Source: Neckera pumila (Eukaryota > Streptophyta > Bryopsida > Hypnales > Neckeraceae). From it: DNA of 64,000 nt. A program made the translations under genes and the position numbers. Where the stretch lies: the NCBI GenBank assembly GCA_963969595.1, contig OZ018409.1, positions 27,231,282 to 27,295,281 of the forward strand, given 5' to 3'. Shown here one piece after another: positions 38,901 through 50,714 of the stretch. The first letter of the stretch is position 1; every line of letters starts with the position of its first letter. Below the pieces are notes generated by a model, which was not told the origin of the DNA, did not search any database, and was given only the letters and a program-made list of their open reading frames with translations.

Positions 38901-39848
38901 CTTACCCTGTGATTTTTCCAAGGACGATGAAACTTTAGTGGATGAAGTGGTATAACGATTATTCAGAATGGAATTGAAGTAGATCTCTTATGCGTTGGAG
39001 ATGTAAGAGTTAGCTCATAGAATTGTGTGCTACAATGAAGGCCTTTATTGTTTTTGGTCCACTTGAGCTCCACTGCTGCCAGTCTGAATCACGAATCATG
39101 GACACGAATCATGGACACGAATCACTTGCTGTGTAGCCGGTGTATTTGGCAGCGCTACGGTTGAATCTTACTTCCAGTCGGTGTTGTCTCATTTTGTTGT
39201 TGCAGGTTTGTGCTGAGACCTCAGCGCGGCGTGCCTACATCATTTTCCGAACACTGGGTCTGAGACATCTGTGCGTGACGGATGCAAGCAACAGGTCAGG
39301 TTCTAATTTTGCCACACAACTGAATGCCTCCTGATTTAATGAAGATGAGCTGCGCATCAAATACTATTTATTATGCAGTGAATCACAGGGAGATTATCTC
39401 TGATTTCCGAATTATCATTACCGATTTTTACAGTATTGCCTGCCGGGAAATTTTGTGCCTCTGGTTTCTCTGTTTGCTGCTTTTGCCTGATTTCCCTTCC
39501 CTCGTGCAAGACCATCTCGGAAACTTCTGATATTCTCGTAAGGGAAACCAGGATAATCTCCCTGTGAATCAATCGCCACCAGTTTTTTCTTTTTTGGCTT
39601 GGCAGCATCTCTTCGTGGGAGATATCATTGCAGGGCTGCTGTGACCTTGTAACTCGGTGGTGTTGGGGTGAAGGTTGGTGGGCATGATAACGAGGAAAGA
39701 CATCGCCAAAACGCACAAGGATCAGTTGGAATATTTAGTGGACTCGGATACCCAAACAGACGGTGATAACAGCCAGTCCAGCTTCGGAGGAAAAAATTCG
39801 ATCTTCACTGAAAGAACAGCTCGAGATGTCCTCTTTTCCTTGCCGTGA
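32051..39848 (+). CDS. CLC-family chloride/proton exchanger-like protein with two CBS domains, 22 exons, 905 aa
   Basis: Anion transporter of the CLC family, probably in an endomembrane. Exons: 32051-32346, 32502-32560, 32697-32749, 33038-33178, 33401-33475, 33618-33656, 33867-34040, 34247-34302, 34562-34640, 34781-34845, 35043-35091, 35547-35680, 36010-36102, 36313-36424, 36622-36774, 37017-37072, 37486-37567, 37817-38044, 38170-38526, 38733-38885, 39206-39294, 39674-39848. Phase is consistent over 2718 bases. The acidic N-terminus is followed by the CLC core: gating glutamate in GQEGP (E225), proton-glutamate position in FSMEE (E316), GIFMP (519-523) and a tyrosine at 609. CBS1 lies at about 630-700 and CBS2 at about 801-865. 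Both glutamates suggest an exchanger rather than a channel. The first filter motif reads GGGVT (181-185) instead of GSGIP/GPGIP. ATG 32096 is an alternative start (890 aa). The first donor (GTCTGA) and last acceptor (GTGAAG) are weak, so those two junctions are least certain. Confidence 0.92.
32909..32968. repeat. (AT)n microsatellite in CLC intron 3
   Basis: Uninterrupted AT dinucleotide run of about 29 units inside the intron between the third and fourth CLC exons. It is likely length-polymorphic. Confidence 0.97.
39381..39565. mobile_element. Small inverted-repeat element (MITE) in last CLC intron
   Basis: The ends read CACAGGGAGATTATC and its reverse complement GATAATCTCCCTGTG, about 185 bp apart, with AAT directly outside each end as a possible 3-bp target duplication. 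It lies wholly within the intron before the last CLC exon. No coding content. Confidence 0.7.
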
Positions 39849-40899
39849 AATTCTCAAACTCACTAGGGCTTCCATTTACCACATGATCCCAACTGTTGTG
39901 TACTGTACAGTGCATGTTGCATACTGCAGTAATGGAGCTTCATAACGAGTTTCTCTTTCGAACAGCAGCTACTTTCTCAATCACATTTAAAACCTACCAA
40001 CAAACCCCTTCAAAATGGGGGAATCTTGCCCTTAATTGGCCGCTGTTAAAGGTTGCCTCAAGGCATTGGCAACGACTTAATTCCATGATACTTGAAGCTC
40101 ACAAGTTCCTCTATTCTTTCTGTACAAAGGATTTATGGTTAAGACCCCATCGCATGGGGACATTACCTCCTAAGTCACCTTGCTCCGAAATTTCTTGGAT
40201 TTGTCTTGAACCTGAAATCCTTCTTATACAATAAATTGAATTGCTTTGGACATTTCTCTATAATATTTGAATTGTTTTGGACACTTCATCATGGAGAATT
40301 GCAACGTGTTTTTCTTTCTGCACAAGATGCACAATGGCAATGGGAAACTCCATCCCAAACTTATCACAGATTCTTCAACAATTTCACAGAAATTCAATTC
40401 TCCCATTTCCTCGACCACTTTCAGGCTTCCCTGTAAGAGTTCATTCACGACCTCATGAACCTCAAAAGCCTTCCGTGCATCGGTTTCTCTCAATGACATG
40501 CTACATATAATATGATTTGCACCCTTGCGCTGTTTCATGAGCATGTATAAAGCACCCCTTGCTTTACACCGATAGCTGTAACTCAAATAACAAAAAACTC
40601 TGATCTCCCGGACATGGAACCACAGTTCGTGATTCAAATCTAAGTTTAGTGTAGCTTTGCAAATTGAACACACAAAATCTCCCACTTGTGCACCCACGAG
40701 ATTCTCGTGATTCTACGTGCCTACAGCACTGAAGCAAAGCTGCAATGCAGCAAAGATACTAAACGGAGCATAAAAAAGAGCATACTACATTTTCCACTCA
40801 CCAAAAAAGTATCAGAGCGGTAGCAATCGCCTTCGTCCAGCTAGACACCTAGTTTTGAGGATAAGTCAATTCATGTTCACAATTAGCGGGTGATACAGA
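39849..40899. other. Intergenic between CLC and PDI copy 1
   Basis: Convergent gene ends; 3' flank of the CLC gene. A 157-codon minus-strand frame (40224-40697) has no recognisable domain. Confidence 0.5.
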
Positions 40900-43480
40900 A
40901 GCAGATACATTTCTATGCGATAAGCATAGCTTCAACGTCACACACGCGTGAAGTTATGGCAAAGTCTTACTCTAACATCGCTACGGCAGTTACAAAACGA
41001 GGCTCTTCGATTCCAACAGGGAATCCTATCGAAGCTGCGGCCACTTATGTGAAATCTAAAACAAAGACATTCAAAGCTCGTCTTTCGAATCGTCTGTCAC
41101 CACTGTCTCGTCCACTGCTTGCTCCAAGCGTTCGTTGTAGTCAACCTCACCGCCATCCTCGGGTGTCTCTTCCTTGGGCTCCACGTACTCCGGGAGATCG
41201 GCCGTGAAGGCGATGGTGGCGTGCTCCTTCACGAACTTGCCCAAGCCGGCGGTGGTGCGGTACATGCCTGCAGAGATGGGCTCCTCGCTCTTCTTCTTGC
41301 CCGCGGGGAAGAACACAACGGTCGGGAAGCCCTCGATCTTCACACGCGCGTGCTCGTTCTTCGTGCCGTCCATCTTCGCCACCACAATCGACTTCACGTC
41401 CTTCAGAAGCTCCGCCAGCTTCTTGTACTCGGGCTCCAATGTCTGACAGTGCCCGCACCACGGTGCGTAAACCTCCAGCAGCACGTCCTTCGACTCGTCC
41501 AGCACGATGGAATCGAAGGACTTGCCCACCACCACCTTCACGGCCTCATCATTCGTCTCCGGAATCTCCTCCGACTTGAAGTAAGGCTCCAGCGCGTCCG
41601 CCACGAACTTTTCCCCGAACGCCTTCAGAGATTTCTCGCTGAAGTCGCCCTCGTAACCGAACTTCAGGCCGCTCGCCTCAGGGACGAACCCCATCAGCTT
41701 CGTTTTGTCGCCTGTCAGTGAGAAAAACTCCAGCACGGGGGCGGCGACTTCCCTGTTCGCCAGGTCCACCAGCACGAAGATGATCTGCCCCTTGAAAGAC
41801 TTCGCAGCCTCTTCGTACGCCGCAGAAACCTTCGTGTACTCCTCCTTGCCGGCGAACAGAAGCAGCTGCTTCTGGATGTCGGACGAGAAGATCGACTGCG
41901 CAGTCTCGCGACTGAATGTGATCACCAGAGGAAGCTTGTTCTTCGCCACGAAACTGCTCAAGCTCTCCGCCGAGAACTTCGCCTCCTCAAAGACGGCCAC
42001 CTTCTCCGCCTGCTTCTTCAACACCACCAGTGACGGCGTCTTCTCGCCCACACTAAACTTCTTCGCCACCTCCTTGTCGTCGGTCATGAAGAAAGTCACG
42101 CCTTCCTCGCTCTCGGCCGTGGCCACATACGCCTTGGCGTTTTCGTCCTCCAGACTCTCGAGGTATGCCACAGCGATCGGAGTCTCCACCGCCAACGCCT
42201 TCTCAGCATCGGCAGCAGACTTCAAAACCTGCACCGCAGGTCCGGTCTTCTTCTGCACCCAGCTCACGATGTCGTCCGCCTTGCGACCGCCCGAGTAGGG
42301 CTTGTGCACGCCGTTCACGAAGAATAGCAAGGTAGGGAAACCGCGAACTTGGTACTCCTGGGCCAACTCTGCATGCTCTGTGGCGTCCACCTTGGCCAGC
42401 ACCACACCATCCTTCTTCAAGATGGTCGCGGCCTGGGCGTACTCGGGAGCCAAAGTCTGGCAATGCCCGCACCACGGCGCATAAAATTCCGCCAAGACGT
42501 ACTTGTTGCTCTTCACCACGTCCGAGAAGTTGCCACCGCCCAATACCAGCACGTCCTTCTCATCGATGTCCTCTGCATACGCAGAGGACACCGTCGCCAC
42601 AACAAACAGCATTGCCAGCAGCAGTGCCACCGCCGATCGCCAGCTCCACTGCCCCATGGCTGTTCCGAACTACACACGCTATGGATATGCAATGTCGATG
42701 GGTATTCCAGAAAGCTCTGCAAGCACGGCCATCAACAGAAGTGTGAGATTTCTTCCGTAATCCCCGATTCTACAAATACATGGGTAACGGATGTCATCGA
42801 AGAATATCTAGTTGTGAAAAGCCTAAGTCACCAATTGCATTGACCGAAATATGTGCATGACGACATATGAGATATGTCAACCACTAAGTTTCAGAGTAAG
42901 TCACATCCCGAATGCATCCCAAGCGCAATGAACCAGGACTCTGCATATCTAGTATTCAAAACACGGGCAATTATGTGTCACGCATTACAACGACTATCGA
43001 TATTACTGTCACACATTACAACGACTAGCGATATTACCCTTACGAAATCAAAGCAAACGTCGAATTCAGCAGGATCAAAGAGGAAGTAAAATCAAGCCAA
43101 CCACACTCCCAGCACCAAGATTCAATTAAGAAGATCGACAAAGCACGAGGTACACAATGCAATCCACATCACAAGCTCGAATTCAGAGCGGCAACCGACA
43201 ACAGAGCAACCCCAACCCTTGAACTGCAAAGGAAGCGACGAAACACGCCGGGAGAGAAGCCTAGACTAGCTGCATTCACAAGCAAGAGGGTTTGGTGTGC
43301 ACAAACCTCAAGATCGGCGTCAACAACAAAGCGTCGAAGGTAAATCAGCAACCCACACCAACCACGCGGAAGTGCCGCAGCAGCAACGCAACACTCTCTC
43401 AACGCCCTCTCGGCAAGTGATGAGCTTCGTCTTCCTCCTGCAAACAACCCTGACAGAAGACAAGGATGGGGATGAAACTT
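40900..43480 (-). repeat. Left arm of inverted PDI duplication (gene plus flanks)
   Basis: Homology with the right arm extends beyond the PDI ORF. The leader side matches to about 43.48 kb (e.g. GGTTGGGGTTGCTCTGTTG on the minus strand near 43.2 kb). The 3' side matches to about 40.9 kb (AAGAGCCTCGTTTG and a region ending in ACTTTGCCATAAC-like sequence). The flanks have many substitutions and small indels, unlike the central coding part. Confidence 0.88.
41071..42657 (-). CDS. Protein disulfide isomerase, ER-retained, copy 1 (528 aa, intronless)
   Basis: Thiol-disulfide oxidoreductase and isomerase of the ER lumen that forms and rearranges disulfides in secretory proteins. Signal peptide at residues 1-28 (hydrophobic LLLAMLFVVATV, cleavage after about A28). 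The first catalytic thioredoxin domain has APWCGHC with CGHC at 63-66. Two redox-inactive thioredoxin-like domains follow in the middle. The second catalytic domain has CGHC at 401-404. The acidic tail ends in the ER-retrieval signal KDEL. This is the a-b-b'-a' layout and length of classical PDI. The ORF has no intron, unlike typical plant PDI genes, which suggests an ancient retrocopy or intron loss (inference). It is GC-rich against AT-rich surroundings. It forms an inverted pair with the copy at 56589-58169. Confidence 0.97.
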   Translation of the reverse strand: MGQWSWRSAVALLLAMLFVVATVSSAYAEDIDEKDVLVLGGGNFSDVVKSNKYVLAEFYAPWCGHCQTLAPEYAQAATILKKDGVVLAKVDATEHAELAQEYQVRGFPTLLFFVNGVHKPYSGGRKADDIVSWVQKKTGPAVQVLKSAADAEKALAVETPIAVAYLESLEDENAKAYVATAESEEGVTFFMTDDKEVAKKFSVGEKTPSLVVLKKQAEKVAVFEEAKFSAESLSSFVAKNKLPLVITFSRETAQSIFSSDIQKQLLLFAGKEEYTKVSAAYEEAAKSFKGQIIFVLVDLANREVAAPVLEFFSLTGDKTKLMGFVPEASGLKFGYEGDFSEKSLKAFGEKFVADALEPYFKSEEIPETNDEAVKVVVGKSFDSIVLDESKDVLLEVYAPWCGHCQTLEPEYKKLAELLKDVKSIVVAKMDGTKNEHARVKIEGFPTVVFFPAGKKKSEEPISAGMYRTTAGLGKFVKEHATIAFTADLPEYVEPKEETPEDGGEVDYNERLEQAVDETVVTDDSKDEL

Positions 43481-43794
43481 TCTTCATCCAGGTCTGCCGT
43501 GGTATTGAGTGATGATCGTGGTTCGGGTGGTGATGGGAATCATCCGAATGGGGCTGCCTGTCATAGGTCGCGGTTGTGGCCCTTCTGGTTGGTACACCTC
43601 AGTTTGATCAGTTGGGATATCCAATCACTGTTTAGCTGTGACTTGGGCACTCTGACGTGGCAGGTCGCTGCGTATGTCGTATTGAGCGGCGTATGGACAA
43701 TGTTCTGACGACGTTTTTCTGCCTCGTATGTGAAAATTGTGACCAAGCCAGAAGCAGGCCATACTGTATATATTACCAGAAGGACGTCATGAAG

Positions 43795-46128
43795 TCAGCT
43801 TCGGCAGCAGAAACCCGATCTATCAATGCTTGAGACTTCTGGATAATGGATTTCGATCTCGTAGGACATTTCCGCAAAAACAGTCTCCACTCGATGTCGC
43901 TGGTCTGCAAGATCCTTGGAATACTTTCTCATCGTTTTCTCAACTTCTTCATCATTAATTATCAATCTCATGTCTGAGACTGATCTGGTGGCATCATCCC
44001 GGAATAGAGAATGTTTGAAATTGGACACACAGGTATTTATGAAAGCTCGAATTGCAAAGCCCAAATTGAATGCTTGCTTTGAACTTTTGATTCAACGGAG
44101 GTCGATCGAGCACTTCGCTTCCTTTTCTGCAATTCTCTTGGCTGCTGCTACTTCTGCACCTTCCAATCCCTTCCGCTTTTTCTGAATATGTAGATCGTAC
44201 GCTTTCTGCCTGTCGTCCATGATTCCCTTCGCCCTCTTCATTTTTTCTGTAGTTTTGACTTCAGGGCGTGTGCCTTGTCGACCTCTTTGATTATCTGCCA
44301 TAAATGTTCAACGAAACAGATACAAAAAATGTGTAGAAAGACCCTCGCATTAATCAAACAAGAAGATTGAAACTAATTTAAGAAGGAAACATCGTGAACC
44401 CACCTTCTCATATTCGTCGTTCATGTCTTTCAAGGTGGCTTCCTGGCTCTCAAGTAGCCAGGCATTGAATGGGAACTTCCCTTTCGCTTTCTGCCATCAA
44501 AATACGCTTCTCAAGAAGTCGAATTCGGAGATCAGACTCGTTCATCTTCTGCAAGCGGAGGTCCTCCAACTCTCGCATTTCAATCAACCAATCTTGCTCC
44601 TTCATGTGCTCTCTATAAGGTAAACTACCCCATTCCAGATCAAATGGGAGCAAGCCCATTGTGGGCAAAATTGTTGAAGTGGTGTACTGTACATTCAAGT
44701 TCATCCATATTTAACTCAATAAAAACAAACTGAAGGCATGATTTCTTTTTTTAGCAACGTAGTTACAGCAAGATATGAATGCAGTATACTACGGCTGGAG
44801 CAGAAGTGAAGACTGAACAGATTTCTCGCACGTAAAATTCTCAACCCCACATTCCATTAAACGTAAAATATATATAGCACTACTGCATTCTTCTGTTCTT
44901 CCTCGAATTCCTCGCTATCAACTAAAAGAGCATCGACAAGCGACGAGTCGTCAACAGGGAGAAAACCATGTAGACTGGCAATATTGTTGATGTAATGTGT
45001 TTTTTATGTCTAGTTTGGAAATTTTGAATTCTTCTCATAGCTTCGAGATGGATGGAATATGGATAGTGCCACAATTTTGTAGGCTGTCTTTTGAGTGGAT
45101 AGTGAGGCAGAGGTTCTGCCTCACCTCGGGGGCCGTTCCAGCAAATCCTTAAAATGGCAGGGTTCGTAAAGTGAATTAGAATAATAGAGCCTTGAGACGT
45201 GGCCAAAACTATCAACTTATGCTTCTCGTCCGTATGCAAGGAGATGATCTTTCCGACCACACAGCCATATTTAAGTTTATACTCACTATGAAACTACAAA
45301 CAAAATTCCACCAGAGCTCCCACGCCATTCAGGAGCATCGACATGGACATGATTTCTAGACTTGATTGCCGAGTTTAGGGTTTAGGATTTAGGGTTTATG
45401 AACGTTTTCAAGTACCTGCATGAATTTGCTCCTCCCAGACTGGAGTGCAGCCTTTGGAAAGTGGCACTGCGTGCACAGCAAAAACTCTCCGTCGTCATTG
45501 GTACCGCACAGCAGGCCGTTTAGAAATAAACCTGCGATTCTTGTTATGCCATTGACTTTCGCTTCATAGGAAGTTTGAGCCATGAAGCATAAATTCAAAG
45601 CTCTTGAAATATGAGCAAAAATATGAGCACAACCTCGGAAAAAACAAGAATGGAACAGTAACAGTAGCAGCATTATTCTATCACTTAACTCCTAACCATT
45701 TAAATTGGCTGCTCTCTTACAATAGCTCCTTAACAATTCTCTTTGACATCGGGCATCTTAAACATACTTTCATGGAGCTATGAAGCCTGTATACGTCATG
45801 CTCCCAACAAAGAGCCGCTCTGATCGCCATCCTCCTCCACCGGTGGGCTTCCATCATCAGAGGCGACCTCTTCCGGGAGTATCTGCGGTTAGGGTATTTG
45901 TCCACTGCTCGAAGAGGAATGTTTGGCCCACATCCATAAACATGCTTCCGGTTGCCGTCATACACAATGCAAGAATAGAGAGACTATATTATCACTCATT
46001 TCGCGTAGCCATCCATGAACCAGCCGTAGATGGCTCCATCAACTAGTTGTGTAGTACTCCTGCTGTGGAAAGGTACTGTACATGGAATCATGCGACCATG
46101 CCAAAGACACCACAGTGCCCTGGTGACC
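43795..46128 (-). pseudogene. Decayed WD40 plus coiled-coil gene, CFAP57-like (flagella-associated)
   Basis: Successive minus-strand fragments follow the order of CFAP57/WDR65, an axonemal WD40 and coiled-coil protein. They are GHQGTVVSLAWSHDS (from 46128, after a TTGCAG acceptor), DGAIYGWFMDGYAK (about 46.03 kb), YDGNRKHVYGCG (about 45.95 kb) and LLCGTNDDG followed in another frame by VFAVHAVPLS (about 45.5 kb). Lysine/glutamate-rich coiled coil follows (44704-44404, 44301-43795), ending with RLIINDEEVEKTMRKYSKDL. The frame is broken: a TGA (44094-44092) interrupts one otherwise continuous frame, a 1-base shift lies near 44450, and further shifts occur in the WD40 part. Family assignment is from remembered motif order, not alignment. 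It could instead be another WD40/coiled-coil cilia gene, or a poorly modelled functional one. Confidence 0.55.
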
Positions 46129-46463
46129 CTGCAACAGATCAAACAGAGAAAAAAATTAGTCCGCAATCAGATCTGATTCCATGACAAAATGCAATTGAAA
46201 CAGTTAGAATCAAACCATGCAATCTTATATAACTGGGTTGGACTCTTTCCCCAATTGGAATTCTGATCAAATTTGCAAATCACCATACTTGCTGGAATTA
46301 AGACAAACTTTTTTTGTTCAGGCACCTCAAGTGATCAACAAACATACTTGGCTCCAATTTTATTTCTTTAGGTTAATGTTTTGTCCGAATTCACACACTT
46401 AAAAGATTTCTTTTTTCCATTGATCGCCTTGAGTTCACAGTCACAGTGGGGATGGAACACCAT

Positions 46464-46757
46464 TAAGGTAGTTTGCTCTTAAACCGACCATTTAAGAGCT
46501 GATTGGCTTTGGGGGGAAGCTAAAATCCTTGTAACAATTTTCAGTAAATTTTCAATGGAAATGGCATCCAACCCAAGTTGTTTCATATTTTTGGGACCTT
46601 TGTGGAATTAGTTACAAATTTTTAGGTTAAAATGCAGTAGTCACTAAAATCACCCACCTCTTGAAATGTAAAGTGCTAGTACATTGAAGAAGCCAAAATG
46701 TATCTCAGTGTCATGATCGCTTTTAGAACCTACTTGCTTTTACAGCAGGCTACCTTA
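46464..46757. mobile_element. MITE family E, copy 2
   Basis: Ends TAAGGTAGTTTGCTCTTAAA and GGCTACCTTA. The interior shares CCCACCTCTTGAAATGTA and TTTTAGAACCTAC with copy 1. Confidence 0.65.
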
Positions 46758-46834
46758 CTTATTGGAGAACTCTAATACATAGTGGCAAAAAAAAATAGAG
46801 CAAGAATGAAACCTTCAAGGCAACCCCACAGCTA

Positions 46835-47330
46835 ATGAGTCGGAGAGGCGCGCCAGGAGCAATCTCCTGTGGCCTTCAGCGTGTGTGGTGGCGCTTTGCT
46901 CCACTGGGCACTCCAAATAACACACGCGGAAACTGGGAAGTTTGGAAACCCAAAAGAGTAATCCACACATTATGGGCGGGCAATCCTTGGGTGATGTTTG
47001 ATGATGATGGAATTTTTCTTTCGAGCTATTTCATTGGACCTTGTGGCATTACCTCGGAAATGATGTTGGATCTTGTCTCGAATTGCGAGTTTGACCTCTT
47101 TGGCGTGCTACGCCCAGGAGTCTCCATTTGCTTGTATCTTCTTCATTTTTGGCCGGGGTCGGGCATGTTTTTTCACTTGGTGTGCGTGCCATGGGGCAAT
47201 TTCCAAGCCACAGCCCACTCATTGCCCGTGTTGAGTGCCTTTGGCAAGCTGCTGTGGAATCACTCTCAGAGTTGCCATGCCCTCCTACCACTTGGGTTGT
47301 GTCTCTATCTGCAGTGATTGCCACGACATG
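46835..47330. other. GC-richer stretch with open frames on both strands
   Basis: A 160-codon plus frame and a 91-codon minus frame overlap. I recognise neither and see no splice context. It may be a relic exon or captured sequence. Confidence 0.3.
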
Positions 47331-47410
47331 AGCAGTGGGACCAACTTAAACCTCATTCGTTATATTTTTCTCAAATCGACATCATTTCAAAGCAGTTTAT
47401 AATACCATAT

Positions 47411-48062
47411 TTAATCCCTGAAGTTCCAAGGTCATTTTCCTATCAAAAAACATTTAGAACTGCCATTTCTACTATATTCATCCAAGAAAGCTTTTTTTCA
47501 GAATCTAACCGTGGGATCTTGTACTTCACTTGTCTAGGATTGTCTGATATATTTTTTTATCAAGTTTGACCCAACAGATTGGAAGACATTTGAATTCAAA
47601 GTTGGGGAAAAAGGTTTTTTTGATACTGCCCCTAAACTTCAGATGATTTGACCACCATTTGTGGAAAACTTTGCAATATAGACTTTGAATTTAAATTTTT
47701 AACATATTTAAGATCTTGTTAGGAACACCTTGACCAATTTTCAAGGGTTTTGGAGACTTAGAACACTTCCAAAAAAATCTTGCAGTACGACTATATTAAG
47801 AAAAATGACAATACACTTCACCTTTTTGCAATGAGTTTTTCTCTGCCATTCTTTCAAATCTCAAAAGTCCCAATGGTAGATTGAAAGATTCAATAAGTTA
47901 CCACAAGATTCCAAAAAAAAATATTAAGAAAAAAATATTCATTAAATTCTATACAAATTTGAAAGCCTAGGGTATCACCCAAATATCTCAAATACTGCTA
48001 GGCAACTTCAAAAACAGGGTTCCATTATGTCCCCATTGAACCCATGGTGTTTTCATTTGAGT
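47411..48062 (+). mobile_element. Family A-related element
   Basis: Starts TTAATCCCTGAAGTTCCAAG with CATTTAGAACTGCCATTTCT just inside, and runs to the abutting element at 48063. Orientation is opposite to that neighbour. Confidence 0.65.
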
Positions 48063-48648
48063 TTAACCCCTAAAGTCCCATTGTCCCTATGGGGGACAAA
48101 ATGGATTTTGGGCAGGTTCCTATGAGCTCAATTTTTAATGAAACTTTCTGAAACTTTCCCATAAGATAGAAAAACTTAGTAGCTTTTGGGGAATGTAATT
48201 TTTATTTCAATCGGTGCCCGGGAGCAAAAGTTATGCCCAAATAAGCTCAAAACAGGGGAGAAGGGGCAGCAAAAAAATTTTGCAAAAAATTTAATTTAAT
48301 TTTTTTAATTTTTTTTCCTTATAGATTATATTTTTGCCTATTTGGGAAGCTTTGATTCATTTCATTTGGACTTTTTATGAGAAAGTTATGGACAATCTTG
48401 TTTTTCGGGCAATGAGAGCATCTTCTTGAAAAAAACTTTTTCTTTCACTTTGAATGCTGATATCTTTCAATCCGTACGGTCAAAAATCACAAAATTTTTA
48501 CTACATGATCTGTAAAAAGTGTAGTATAAGATCCTACGGTTATTTTCTATAAAAAATTAATTTTTCTCATCTTTTAGATGAACGCAACAAAAGTAGCAGT
48601 TTTGAGTGATTTTTGACAAAAAAATGGCCTTGGGACTTTAGGGGTTAA
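48063..48648 (-). mobile_element. Family A-related element, short form
   Basis: Ends TTAACCCCTAAAGTCCCA and GGGACTTTAGGGGTTAA. The 586-bp interior has GGGAGCAAAAGTTATGCCCA, as in the 6.15-7.0 kb element. Confidence 0.78.
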
Positions 48649-49103
48649 TCCACGTTCCGAACACTGGGAACGCTGAATTCACCACCACTACCATTGTGCA
48701 GTATTATACTTCTGTGCTTCCGCAACAGGGGGACCTCGACCGCCTGTGAACAAGGCCTGTGAAGTGTGAAAAGGACTTATGAACGAGGCCAGTATCCTTC
48801 TAAGGCTTGGATTTATCCTCTGCCCAATTTGTCCCACCTATTCCTAAATTTGTTGCCCAGACTGTGCTGCCCCTCTCAAAGTCAAGCATTTTTGCCATGC
48901 CCGTCCTACTTCTTGAGCTAAAAAAAAAAGGGGGTTTTCTTCTTTAACTTCTAAATTGTAAGTTGGATTAGCGTAAAAATTACATGCACACAAAGGCCTC
49001 TAATTTCTGAATCTCTCCAAAAAAGTTTTAGAAAATCACGACTAATATTGACAATGTAAGAGCCTCCCCAAAATCCATTTTGTCCCCGGAGGAGACAATG
49101 GAA

Positions 49104-49431
49104 CATTAGAGAAAATTTCAAGCCTCTGGAGGGTTGCTCCACAGCCCTCTGAAGGAGCCTGAAATAGTATTTTTCAGGGTTGAAAAATTATTTTTTGCCC
49201 TATATTCGCGTAGCAATTTCTGCTGTGACAGTGGCGCAGGAACCCAAATTCGCGAGTAAAAAAAATTTTAAATTAAAAAAATAATAATAGTTAATTAATC
49301 TTTAAAAAAAAAATTTAAGTACGAAAGCTGACTGCTCACCAACAGCCATTTCAAGACTGCAAGCCAAGCTTGAAATAGCTTGGCCATGTCAATCTAGAGC
49401 AGCCCTCCGAAGGGCTGCTTTTTTTTTAATG
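49104..49431. mobile_element. MITE family B2, copy 3
   Basis: Ends CATTAGAGAAAATTTCAAGC and GCTGCTTTTTTTTTAATG. It shares the AAGCTTGAAATAGCTTGG stem and GCAGCCCTCCGAAGGGCT with other B2 copies. Confidence 0.75.
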
Positions 49432-50665
49432 ACTGCACAATCATTGCTTCTATGGAAAATAATTAATATTATTCAAACAATCAAGTTCACCACTTTGAAC
49501 TATTCTTGAGATTCTTTATTTTCTTTTTAAAAAAAGTTTTTTGGGAAATAATTTCCAATAACTTCAATTCCTAATTTTAGAAATAATTTTGATGAAAATT
49601 TCATTTGTCTACAAGTATGAATGGTCTTCTTCATCAATCAATTTAGTGAACATGCATCTTTGTTGTAAGAGGCTATGTCATCAACTCCCTATTATTCATC
49701 TAGGGTCCAAGCAAAACACCCTCATACTCATTGCACATTTATTGCTTTTGTCAATGCTAAGCATCCTATAATTCCATCCCAAGCCAAAACACGCATTTTC
49801 CCTTGTATCTCAAACACCATTGTTGAATGATGATATGATCTTTGTGCAATCAAATTTTTAAAAATACATCACAAAATGAATGCCAATTTATTTTATGATC
49901 AATGATTATTTATCCATACCATAGATCTTAAGTTAGGCTGCTTGTTTTGTTTGTTTCACTATAAGAACCCTGTATTTTATGTGATGTTTTCATAATTTTA
50001 GGAGACGGATTTTAGTGGATGTTGAATAAAACAACTAGTGTTTTTATGTCATTAATAACATCTAATGTAACATCTTCTTGTAGTATTTGTTTGTTTTGTT
50101 TGTGACGGTCAAATCTCAGGAATTATATGTCCCTTGGTCGTGTGCTTGGTACCATCAAAAAGCCCTCAGCAAGGAGGGATGCATGAGCTTTGTTTTGTGG
50201 CCTTTGGACCTATGGTGGGAAAGTTATTGAATTTTCAATTTTTTATGAATTAAAATTAATTAGAAAATTACTTTTATTTTTACTGAAGCAATGGCATAGG
50301 ACACACTAATTATAAAACTAATGTTGGAGATTCCTTTTTACACTTTTAACTAATCTAAATACCTGCCCAAATTTTCTATACAGTCAAATATCGCATGCCA
50401 GTCCTTTAGAGGTTATCAAACTCAAAATGAATACGTTCACAAATGCATTCAACAAGGGGGTTAGATTGTGGAGTTTCTGCAATTGCTGCAACTTTGAAGA
50501 CGTTCCAGTTTGACATTGTAAATGAGTCAACATCTTGCTGCCCGACATGATATCGCTACCCAAAACGGGCGTGCAAACGGTGCTCGAGATACTTAGGCCA
50601 GAGAAAACAACAACCCGCAAATTCAAGTCCTACAAGCCAAAAACCTGATATTCACGGCCTCGAAA
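49432..50665. other. AT-rich intergenic, no gene seen
   Basis: Short open frames only, with no recognisable motif. Confidence 0.55.
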
Positions 50666-50714
50666 TTGCATGTGCCCACACCTCAAAACACAAAACGCTT
50701 GGTGTGCAAAAAGT

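Noticed and set aside
40224..40697. 157-codon minus frame downstream of the CLC gene
   Set aside because: No recognisable motif, no splice or codon-use support; left as unassigned intergenic.
41119..41721. 200-codon frame opposite PDI copy 1 (also 197-199 codon frames opposite copy 2)
   Set aside because: Antisense shadows of GC-rich PDI coding sequence; both copies show them because the DNA is the same.
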